64,000 bases of DNA, from assembly GCA_022710975.1 (NCBI GenBank), contig JAKLGA010000008.1, positions 248,001 to 312,000 of the forward strand, written 5' to 3'. The DNA comes from Myxococcota bacterium (GTDB lineage Bacteria; Myxococcota; B64-G9). Positions 1 through 6,898 of this stretch are shown one piece after another. Numbering within the stretch: the first letter of the stretch is position 1; each line of letters starts with the position of its first letter. A program made the position numbers and the translations under genes. The notes beneath the pieces were generated by a model, which was not told the DNA's origin, ran no database searches, and saw only the letters and a program-made list of their open reading frames with translations.

Positions 1-383
1 TACACATGGGAGAGGTAACCGCACGTGCACCTGGAACCTGGCAGCCAGGGTATGCCCATGTTGATGGTGTGTCCCAGACCCAGCCCTACTTGACCCTGGC
101 TTACGCGCTCGCGGTGGTAGTCGACCAGATCGCCGAGGATCTGGGCCAGTCGACCTTCGCGCTTCGCCGAGACCACAAACATCTCCACCTTCTTCGCGTC
201 ATCTTCCTTCGACATGCAGCAGGTCAGGTGGAAGTACCGATGTGGGAATCTCTTCTCCCGGCCCACCGCGACACCGAATTCTGGGCGCATGTCCTTGAAG
301 CGCTCCCCTTCCGGCCGGACCACACCCTCGAGGCGTCCGAGCCACCGAGTGTAGTGCGCGAGCAGTGCGTCCCGGTAGGTCAT
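1..383 (-). CDS. SUFU-family (suppressor of fused-like) protein, C-terminus cut by window edge
   Basis: This reading frame starts at the ATG at 383 and is still open at base 1, so only the first 127 residues are visible. The start begins MTYRDALLAHYTRWLG and has GGGAG just upstream. The visible part matches both halves of the protein at 2283-3446: an N-terminal HY.RWLG segment, then Y.HLTC.MS.EDD, a hydrophobic ME.FVVS strand, and a late WLPGS.CTCGYLS motif. That family resembles the suppressor-of-fused (SUFU) domain. In bacteria this domain is known from the immunity proteins of polymorphic toxin systems. The immunity role here is inferred from the family and from the neighbouring array of small paralogues; no toxin is visible. 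Confidence 0.6.
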   Translation of the reverse strand, partial: MTYRDALLAHYTRWLGRLEGVVRPEGERFKDMRPEFGVAVGREKRFPHRYFHLTCCMSKEDDAKKVEMFVVSAKREGRLAQILGDLVDYHRERVSQGQVGLGLGHTINMGIPWLPGSRCTCGYLSHV

Positions 384-440
384 TTCATCTCCCACAGCTC
401 CAGGTACCACCCAATCTTCAGCGGGCCCGGGACATCCAGG

Positions 441-1172
441 TCATGACGAAGGCGAGGAGCGCTTGCTGCGCGACCTGGGCTCCTTCTCCTTCCTCGGCTT
501 CCGTTCGGCAGAGCCCTCGAGCAGCGCGCGCGGGACCTCCACGCAGCCCACCTCGGAGCCATTCTTGGCCAGGAGCGCGACCCGCCCGGGAGAGATCCAG
601 CGAATGTCGCCGAAGAACCTGGCGAATGCGAACTCATCGGGCCTCGTCTCCAGCACCTGCTTGCGCGCCACTTCTACGCCATCTCGTCCCTCGACAACCA
701 GCCAGGCGCGGAAGGCTTCGAATTCGTGGACGCAACGCAGCCGGCCCACGAGCCTCCTGCCTTTGCTCCAGCGCTGCTTCTTCCAGGTCCACTCGTTGCG
801 CAGCTCCAGATCGAGCGCCTTCCTTCGCGCCTCCTCGAAGGGCTCCCACGGCCATCCATACCTCGCGGCGACCTTCTCCAGCCCCGAGCACAGCAGCTCC
901 AGGAATCTTCTCTTCCGCTCCTCCCTCTCGAGAGCCAGCACCGCCGTCACGTCACAATCCACATCTACGAACTGCACGCCAAGTGCAGGGGCCCATTCGT
1001 GGTCCTCTGCCTTATCACGGCACTCTACCCGGACCTTCCACACGTCCTCCGTGCGAAGGCCAGGGAAAACACGCTCAAACAGTGCGGTGACACCTCGCGT
1101 TTCTTGAAGAAACCGATTCCCAATCGCCTTGGAGACGTCCGCTGCAGCCAGATCGAACTGAACGAGTTTCAC
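441..1172 (-). CDS. Hypothetical protein in the immunity-like array
   Basis: I do not recognise this 243-residue protein. An in-frame GTG at 1172 is the chosen start because GGAGG lies about seven bases upstream; a longer frame opens at 1202 without such a site. The N-terminal half is mixed alpha/beta. The middle is rich in Lys, Arg and Trp, and the last 25 residues form a strongly basic, Ser/Arg-rich tail. It has no signal peptide or membrane segment, so it should be cytosolic. It lies between the two small paralogues and the SUFU fragment on the same strand with short gaps. A role as an accessory or immunity protein is inferred only from that context. Confidence 0.55.
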   Translation of the reverse strand: MKLVQFDLAAADVSKAIGNRFLQETRGVTALFERVFPGLRTEDVWKVRVECRDKAEDHEWAPALGVQFVDVDCDVTAVLALEREERKRRFLELLCSGLEKVAARYGWPWEPFEEARRKALDLELRNEWTWKKQRWSKGRRLVGRLRCVHEFEAFRAWLVVEGRDGVEVARKQVLETRPDEFAFARFFGDIRWISPGRVALLAKNGSEVGCVEVPRALLEGSAERKPRKEKEPRSRSKRSSPSS

Positions 1173-1239
1173 CTGAGACCCTCCAACGCTTACTGCACAC
1201 ATGGCACCCTACCCAGCGAGGCGCCAGCCGATTTCCGCG

Positions 1240-1617
1240 TCAGCCTCCAAGAACGACGCAATCGGTGAACTCGACACTCTCGCAGGACACCTCGAACCGA
1301 CTCATACCCTCCGTGTTGAACCGAAACCTGATACCCTCGCGGTTGCTTCTGGATAGGACTTCGACAAACAACTCGTCGAGCATGAAGGTAGGAACCAGGT
1401 CCGGCAGAATCGCGTTCCGAATCGAACGAAAGACCACCGTGAGAAGGTACTTCGTGCCTTTTCGTTCGCAAATGACCTCGAGCTCCATCTTGCTGCTTGC
1501 TCGATCCTGCCCATCCCAGGTGACGTGCATCGCCTTGACTAGTCCCAACTCGAAGAGATCCAGATCTGGCAAGAGCCGCTCGACTGCCTGGCTCACTGTC
1601 GCTCCGAATTCGCGCAC
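1240..1617 (-). CDS. Small hypothetical protein, paralogue of the 1759-2184 product
   Basis: This is a 125-residue cytosolic protein of unknown function. It aligns over its whole length with the next gene upstream: both share the blocks RLLPDLDL, ELGLV, YLLTVVFRSIR, LP.L.PTFM, EGIRFR and CES.EFTDCV. The listed start is a GTG at 1617, which has no ribosome binding site at normal distance. A perfect GGGAGG lies six bases before an in-frame ATT at 1635, and starting there would make the N-terminus nearly as long as that of the paralogue (20 against 22 residues before RLL). An AUU start is therefore possible. Tandem divergent copies beside SUFU genes suggest an expanding immunity-type family. Confidence 0.6.
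   Translation of the reverse strand: MREFGATVSQAVERLLPDLDLFELGLVKAMHVTWDGQDRASSKMELEVICERKGTKYLLTVVFRSIRNAILPDLVPTFMLDELFVEVLSRSNREGIRFRFNTEGMSRFEVSCESVEFTDCVVLGG
1418..1449. repeat. 32-base block identical to 1967-1998
   Basis: These 32 bases, inside the gene at 1240-1617, are identical to 1967-1998 in the gene at 1759-2184 and encode the shared LLTVVFRSIR segment. Identity at DNA level, third codon positions included, points to a fairly recent duplication or to gene conversion between the two genes. Confidence 0.85.
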
Positions 1618-1758
1618 TTTGATGAAAGTAGTAATGCCAGACCTCCCTTCTGAAAGCCGCCGGGCACCTGGCTGGGGGCCTCTCCGTCCCCCACCTCATG
1701 CTATCAGAGAGGCGTCGCGCTCGAACTCTACCGTGCGGACCATCTTAGTACCATCCGG

Positions 1759-2184
1759 TCACCGACAGCCTACAGAACCAGATTCACTGCCATCAGCGAG
1801 CAAGACACAATCGGTGAACTCGATGCTCTCGCAGAACACCTCGAACCCAGTCTTCCCGAGATCCTCTGCGCGAAACCTGATGCCCTCGAGGCTGTCCTTG
1901 GAGACGTCCTCGATCTCCAGCTCCTCGAACATGAAGGTCGGATCCAGATTCGGCAGAACCGCCTTTCGAATCGAACGAAAGACCACCGTGAGAAGGTAGT
2001 CCTTTCCTTCCCGCCTGCAGGCTACCTTGAACTCCATTGTGCTGCTCCAGCGATCCCAAACATCCCCCTCGATGTAGATTTCTCGGACAAGTCCGAGTTC
2101 ATGCAGATCAAGATCTGGCAGCAGTCTGTCGACTGCCTGGCTCCTTGCGATCTCAAGATCGCGAGCCAAATGGTGACTGGACAT
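1759..2184 (-). CDS. Small hypothetical protein, tandem paralogue of the 1240-1617 product
   Basis: This 141-residue soluble protein is the upstream member of a tandem pair. The ATG at 2184 is chosen because AGGAG stands six bases before it; a longer frame reaches 2217 without a site. It shares most of its core with the downstream copy, including YLLTVVFRSIR and the C-terminal CESIEFTDCV block, so roughly half or more of the residues are identical. The N-terminus and the last dozen residues differ. I cannot assign a family. Duplication followed by divergence, next to SUFU-domain genes, fits immunity proteins but is not proof. Confidence 0.6.
   Translation of the reverse strand: MSSHHLARDLEIARSQAVDRLLPDLDLHELGLVREIYIEGDVWDRWSSTMEFKVACRREGKDYLLTVVFRSIRKAVLPNLDPTFMFEELEIEDVSKDSLEGIRFRAEDLGKTGFEVFCESIEFTDCVLLADGSESGSVGCR
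1967..1998. repeat. Second copy of the 32-base block at 1418-1449
   Basis: This is the matching copy inside the upstream paralogue. The surrounding coding sequence also aligns but carries many substitutions. Confidence 0.85.
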
Positions 2185-2282
2185 AGAGCTCCTCAGTATC
2201 AACCTCCAGCAAGCCATCGAACCAGGGGCCAGGCACCTTCATGGCGGCCCAACCCAGCCGCGAACCCCCCAAGGTCGAAGCG

Positions 2283-3446
2283 TCACACCACGGATCGCCG
2301 CAGCGGATCCAGCTGTTTGATCCCGCCCTCCTTCAGGAGCTTCTCGAGCGCCTCCGGACCGGATTCCCTCCCCACCCTCGCCTCCTCGGGCGTAATCGGC
2401 ACCACCTCGAGCACCCGCGTGGTCCCGTACTTCGACTCGAGCTCCCCGATGCCATCCTCGGGCACGAAGGCCCGGGACAGGAACCCGTGAGTGCACGTCG
2501 AGCCAGGCAGGTAGGGGCCGCCGAGATCCACGATCATCCCCGGCCCCAGCCGGCCTCCCTGGAGGTGGCCGAGCGCCAGGGCGCCGAGCAGGTCGACCAG
2601 CCCCACCTCGTGGTTTCCCGACACGAAGTACAGTTCGAGCTTCTCGGTCTCGTCCTCCCGCGACATGCCACAGGTGAGGTGGAAGAACCTGAACGCCAGC
2701 CGCGCTGGCTTGACGATCACCACCCCGAAGTCCTCGGGCAGCCCCAGCTGCCGCCCATCCTTCAGCCTCACGAGCTCACCGCGATTCCCCAGGTGAACCG
2801 AGTAGTGCCTGATGAGCGCATCCTGGTAGCTCCTGGCGATGCCTGCGAGCATGGGCCCGGTCTGGTCGAGCGGTCTGGCCAGATTCCCGAGCCCGGCCAG
2901 CGAGTCCCGTAGCGGATCCGCCAAGTCCACCTTGCCCTCGTCGAACAGCAGCTCGAGCGCCTCCGCGCCCGACTCGATCTTGACCCTACGTTCCTCTGGG
3001 GTGATGGGGATCAGGCAGAGCACGTATGTCGTGCCGTGCTCCGACTTCATCTTCGCAAAGGGACTGCCGCCGAGCAGGTAGGGCCAGGAGATGTAGCCGC
3101 AGGTGCACTTCGAGCCGGGCAGCCATGGCTCTCCGAAGTCCACCGTGTGCTCGAGCCCCAGCCTCTCTCCATGGATATGGAACGCGGCCACGGCGCTCAG
3201 CAGATCGACCAGCGACTGGTCGTAGGTGTTCGCGATGAGGAAGAGCTCCAGTTTCCTCTCGTCGTCCGGCCTCGACATCCCGCAGGTGAGATAGAAGTGC
3301 TTCCCTCCCCAGCCGCGAGGCCTGGCCACCAGCACCCGGTAGTCACCCGGCATCTCCCGCCTGCGCCGCTCCTTCGGGCTCTCGAGGGCCCCAGGGGTCC
3401 CGAGCCACCTGGCGTAGTGCTCGATCAAGGTGTCCAGGTAGGTCAT
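2283..3446 (-). CDS. Double SUFU-domain protein
   Basis: This 387-residue soluble protein consists of two copies of the SUFU-like domain. Copy one spans about residues 1-180 and copy two about 200-380. Each carries the series HY..HLG or HYARWLG, FHLTCGMSR or FYLTCGMSR, a KLELF.. strand, WLPGS.CTCGYIS or YLPGSTCTHGFLS, and YGTT.VL...PITPEE. The ATG at 3446 is preferred over the in-frame GTG at 3455 because it starts MTYLD like the fragment at the left edge and has GGTGGGG upstream. It is the first gene of the low-GC minus-strand array. SUFU domains in bacteria are known as immunity proteins; two fused copies might bind two toxins or act as an internal dimer. Confidence 0.7.
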   Translation of the reverse strand: MTYLDTLIEHYARWLGTPGALESPKERRRREMPGDYRVLVARPRGWGGKHFYLTCGMSRPDDERKLELFLIANTYDQSLVDLLSAVAAFHIHGERLGLEHTVDFGEPWLPGSKCTCGYISWPYLLGGSPFAKMKSEHGTTYVLCLIPITPEERRVKIESGAEALELLFDEGKVDLADPLRDSLAGLGNLARPLDQTGPMLAGIARSYQDALIRHYSVHLGNRGELVRLKDGRQLGLPEDFGVVIVKPARLAFRFFHLTCGMSREDETEKLELYFVSGNHEVGLVDLLGALALGHLQGGRLGPGMIVDLGGPYLPGSTCTHGFLSRAFVPEDGIGELESKYGTTRVLEVVPITPEEARVGRESGPEALEKLLKEGGIKQLDPLRRSVV

Positions 3447-3513
3447 CGACCCCACCCATCCCCGGCTGGCTCTATCGCGCTCCGCGGGGCCGGACAGGCC
3501 CCGGGCTCGCCGC

Positions 3514-6500
3514 CTACGGGTTGTTGCAGCCGACCGTAATGATGAAGTACTTCCGGCCGGACTGGATGGAGTCCACGATGATGTAATAGTCCACGTTGGC
3601 CTCGGCCTGGAAGTAGACGTGCTCGTTGACCGCGATGGGCTCCATGCCGGTGCGGTCGTCCTCGCAGTACTCGGTCGTCACCGACGGGGTGCAGGTGTCG
3701 GTCACCACGGCCACCGCCATGTCGCTGAAAAGCGAGGCCTCGATGCGCACGTCCACCACCTGCGTGGTCGCCCCGCGGTAGTGGTAGATCTTCTCGCCGC
3801 CGGGGTAGTCGGTGCCCGGGCACACGTCCATGTAGTCGTCGATGGCGCTCGAGGAGGTGGTCGAGCTCGCGTCTCCCCACATGTCACAGGTGAGCTCCTC
3901 GGTCGCCGTACAGGTGTCCACGCAGAACGGCGAGGTCATGCAGTCGCCCGGATCGAGGTCGGCGCAGTCCGTGGCGCCGTCGAGATCGTTGTCCGCCCCG
4001 TCGTTGCAGACCTCCTCGCCCATGCAGTCCGGGCGGAAGGTGAAGGCGCCGGCCTCGGCCATGCCGAGCGAGTCGATCACCGCGTAGTAGGTGTGGCCCG
4101 CCTCCACGATGAGCTCGATGCTGTCGCTGGTCCCGGCGGTGATGCCGGTGTAGCCCACGCAGGCGTCGAGCGAGGCGGGGATGCAGGCGTCCTTCAGGAT
4201 GAACAGGTAGGCGTCGAAGGCGTTCGAGCCGATGTAGAAGTAGATGGTGCCGCTCTCGGTGGGGGTGAAGCTGTAGACCCGCTCCGGCCCGGAGAAGGTG
4301 TAGTAGTCGTCGCAGGCGTAGGTCTCGAAGTTGTTGGCCTGGCCCCCGGTGTTGCCGTTGATCTGATCCCAGCAGCCGTCGGCCACGCCGCTGGCCGCGC
4401 AGGTGTCCGCGCAGGCCACGTCCACGGAGCAGTCCGGGTCGTCGCAGTCGATCAGCCCGTCCAGGTCGTCGTCCTGGGTGTTGGTGCACTCGGCCTCGGG
4501 GATGCAGACCGGGTTCGCCAGGCAGTCGTTGTCCTCGCAGTCCGGCCAGCCGTCCACGTCGTTGTCCTGGCCGTCGTTGCAGTTGTGCTCGGCCGAGCAG
4601 TCGTAGGTCTCGGCGCAGTCGTCGTCGTAGCAGTCGAGCAGCGAGTCCGCGTCGTTGTCCACCCCGTCGGTGCAGTCGTGCTCGGCCGCGCAGGCTGGGG
4701 CCGAGACGCAGTCCCAGTCCCAGCAGTCGGTGTCGCCGTCCTGGTCGTTGTCCAGGTTGTCGTTGCAGGGCTCCTCGGGCAGGCACACCGGGCTGGCCTC
4801 GCAGTCGGTGTCGAAGCAGTCGTACTCCTCGTCCCCGTCGTTGTCCTCGTTGTCGTTGCAGATGAACTCGTGCCCCTCGCAGGCCGGATCCGCCACGCAG
4901 TCCGCGTCGGCGCAGTCGATGGCCCCGTCCAGATCGTTGTCCGCGAGGTCGGTGCACAGCTCGGGCTCCCCGCAGATCACCTCGAGCGTGTACTGGCCCT
5001 GCTCGCCGAGGTCGTAGCCCTCCACCACGGCGAAGTAGCTCCGCCCCGCCACCACCGGGACGCTGACGCGCTCGGTGTCCACCCCGAACTGCTCGTCCAT
5101 GCCGGCGCAGGTGAGCTGCGGGGTGCAGGCCTCGCTCAGCACGAACAGCGCGCCGTAGAAGCCGTCCGTGTCCAGCGTCACCGTCAGCACGCCGTCCTCG
5201 GCCGCGGTGAACTGGTAGACGTGCTCCGCGCCGCCGTAGAAGTGGGTGGAGCAGCCCGGGTAGAAGCCGTACACCGAGGCGGCGCTGGTGAGCTGGGTGT
5301 TCACCACCTGACCGCAGGTGAGCAGCGAGCCCGCGTTGCAGGTCTGCAGGCAGTTGTCCGCCACGGCGCAGTCGTAGTCCAGGCAGTCGGCCTGGCCGTC
5401 GATGTCGTTGTCCTGGCCGTCCTCGCACAGGTCCTCGCCCGGCACGCAGCCGCCCTGGGCACCGCCCACGTTGGCGCACTGGTAGCCGGGCCGCGGGCAG
5501 GTGTCGCCGCCGGTGAGCGCGCAGGTCGCCACGCAGATGAAGTCGCCGTCGCGCTCCGCGCACACCGCGTCCCCCACGCAGGCCACCGCCCCCGGGGTGC
5601 AGTACTGGGAGCACATGCCCTCGGGGTAGCCCTCCTCCGGGGCCATGCACACCGCGCCCACGCAGCCCTGCCAGCTCTCGCAGGCCGAGCCGGTGGGGTT
5701 GCAGGCCGGATCGGGATCGTGCACGCAGCCGTCGTCGGTCGTGCAGCTGTCCAGGGTGCAGGCGTTCTCGTCGTCGCACGGGTCGGGCTCGCCCACGCAC
5801 TCGCCCGTGTAGCAGATGTCGTCGAGCGTGCAGGGGTCCTGGTCGTCGCAGGGCTCGAGATCGTTGGCCGGCTCGCCCACGCAGGCCTGGGCGTCCGCGT
5901 CGCACACGCCGGTCTGGCACGGCCCCAGCTCGCCCGCGCAGTCGCGCGGGGTGCCGCCCGTGCACTCGCTGTCCTGGCAGGTCTCGCCCACGGTGCAGTA
6001 GTCCTCGTCGTCGCAGGCCGCGCCGGGCGCCCGGGGCCGGGTCACGCAGCCGCCGTCCGCCTCGACGCACACGTTCTCGTCGCAGGGGTACTCGGCCGGG
6101 CCGCAGTCGCGCGGGACGCCGATGCACACCCCGGCCGCGCAGGTGTCCGGGTCGGTGCAGTACAGCCCGTCGTCGCAGGCGGCCCCGCTGTTGGCCGCGT
6201 GCCGGCAGACCTCCTGCACGCAGGTGTCGTTGCTGCAGGGGTCGTCGTCGTCGCAGTCCGAGTCCAGGCTGCAGGGCTGGGCCAGGATGCAGCCCTGGTC
6301 GCGGTCGCACACCTGGTCGGCCGCGCAGCGGGCGTCGTCGGGCTCGTTGACGCACTGGTTCATGTTCTCGTCGCAGGTGTCCGTGGTGCAGGCCACCCCG
6401 TCGTCGCAGGCCACGGTCCCGGCCTGGCAGGTCCCGCCGCCGCAGGTCTCGGCGCCGTTGCAGAACACGTAGTCGTCGCAGTCCGCGTCCACCTCGCAGG

Positions 6501-6720
6501 CCGGGGCCGCCTCGCAGCCGGTCTCGGCGTTGCAGCGCTCGCCCTGGGCGCACAGCTCGTCCGAGGGGGCGTGCGCGCACTCCACCAGCGCCTCGTCGCA
6601 GGTGTCCACCGTGCAGGCCACCCCGTCGTCGCAGCTCCCGCACGGGCCTCCGCCGGAGTCGCAGCCCGACAGCCAGCCGAACAACCCGAACACCCCGGCG
6701 AGCACGACCCAGCGCTTCAT
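3514..6720 (-). CDS. Large Cys/Asp-rich lipoprotein with MopE-like metal-binding repeats
   Basis: This 1068-residue surface or periplasmic lipoprotein begins MKRWVVLAGVFGLFGWLSGC, a lipoprotein signal with the acceptor Cys at residue 20. AGGAGG lies eight bases before the ATG. Residues about 25-340 carry CDDG.ACT.DTC-type Cys modules like those of slime-mould CTDC proteins. Eight copies of a DNDxDGxxDCxDxDC-type motif follow, one near residue 428, six in a row at about 588-763 with a 31-residue period, and one near 902. The motif resembles the putative metal-binding motif of MopE proteins. Three beta-sandwich stretches like pre-peptidase C-terminal domains (about 450-575, 770-890, 930-1068) alternate with them. 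Calcium or copper binding and a role at the cell surface are inferences. Confidence 0.8.
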   Translation of the reverse strand: MKRWVVLAGVFGLFGWLSGCDSGGGPCGSCDDGVACTVDTCDEALVECAHAPSDELCAQGERCNAETGCEAAPACEVDADCDDYVFCNGAETCGGGTCQAGTVACDDGVACTTDTCDENMNQCVNEPDDARCAADQVCDRDQGCILAQPCSLDSDCDDDDPCSNDTCVQEVCRHAANSGAACDDGLYCTDPDTCAAGVCIGVPRDCGPAEYPCDENVCVEADGGCVTRPRAPGAACDDEDYCTVGETCQDSECTGGTPRDCAGELGPCQTGVCDADAQACVGEPANDLEPCDDQDPCTLDDICYTGECVGEPDPCDDENACTLDSCTTDDGCVHDPDPACNPTGSACESWQGCVGAVCMAPEEGYPEGMCSQYCTPGAVACVGDAVCAERDGDFICVATCALTGGDTCPRPGYQCANVGGAQGGCVPGEDLCEDGQDNDIDGQADCLDYDCAVADNCLQTCNAGSLLTCGQVVNTQLTSAASVYGFYPGCSTHFYGGAEHVYQFTAAEDGVLTVTLDTDGFYGALFVLSEACTPQLTCAGMDEQFGVDTERVSVPVVAGRSYFAVVEGYDLGEQGQYTLEVICGEPELCTDLADNDLDGAIDCADADCVADPACEGHEFICNDNEDNDGDEEYDCFDTDCEASPVCLPEEPCNDNLDNDQDGDTDCWDWDCVSAPACAAEHDCTDGVDNDADSLLDCYDDDCAETYDCSAEHNCNDGQDNDVDGWPDCEDNDCLANPVCIPEAECTNTQDDDLDGLIDCDDPDCSVDVACADTCAASGVADGCWDQINGNTGGQANNFETYACDDYYTFSGPERVYSFTPTESGTIYFYIGSNAFDAYLFILKDACIPASLDACVGYTGITAGTSDSIELIVEAGHTYYAVIDSLGMAEAGAFTFRPDCMGEEVCNDGADNDLDGATDCADLDPGDCMTSPFCVDTCTATEELTCDMWGDASSTTSSSAIDDYMDVCPGTDYPGGEKIYHYRGATTQVVDVRIEASLFSDMAVAVVTDTCTPSVTTEYCEDDRTGMEPIAVNEHVYFQAEANVDYYIIVDSIQSGRKYFIITVGCNNP
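4430..4960 (-). repeat. Six tandem coding repeats of about 93 bases (MopE-like)
   Basis: Within the lipoprotein gene, six consecutive units of about 31 codons each encode C.D..DND.D...DC.D.DC. Cys and Asp positions are constant while the spacers vary, so this is an old protein repeat under selection rather than a fresh DNA duplication. Confidence 0.75.
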
Positions 6721-6764
6721 GGCGAGCCTCCTGTGCGAAGGGCGGAATTCCCCACGGTCGTCTG

Positions 6765-6794
6765 ATGCTAGCCGGACAGGTCCACCGCGGTCAA
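6765..6794 (-). promoter_or_regulatory. Sigma70-like promoter for the Cys-rich lipoprotein
   Basis: On the minus strand TTGACC (6794-6789) and TAGCAT (6770-6765) are separated by 18 bases. They lie about 45 bases upstream of the ATG at 6720, leaving room for a leader with its AGGAGG site. This is a match to consensus only, not tested. Confidence 0.5.
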
Positions 6795-6821
6795 TCGGCC
6801 CGTGGGACGGGCCGGCAAGCG

Positions 6822-6850
6822 TTGACAGCCCCGGGGGCGGGTGGTAGGCA
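6822..6850 (+). promoter_or_regulatory. Promoter for the SHMT-GcvT / ThyX genes
   Basis: A perfect -35 box TTGACA (6822-6827) is followed after 17 bases by TAGGCA (6845-6850), a weak -10. The leader to the GTG at 6899 is about 42 bases and contains AAGGAG just before the start. No riboswitch-like structure is evident in the leader. Confidence 0.5.
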
Positions 6851-6898
6851 AGGGGCAGACCGCAAGGCCGGAATCTGCCGACCAGGAAGGAGATTTCC

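Noticed and set aside
3619-6765. A 1048-codon open frame on the plus strand opposite the Cys-rich lipoprotein.
   Set aside because: It is Val/Ala/Gly/His/Arg-rich, lacks any domain and mirrors the codon bias of the real gene. High GC gives long antisense frames.
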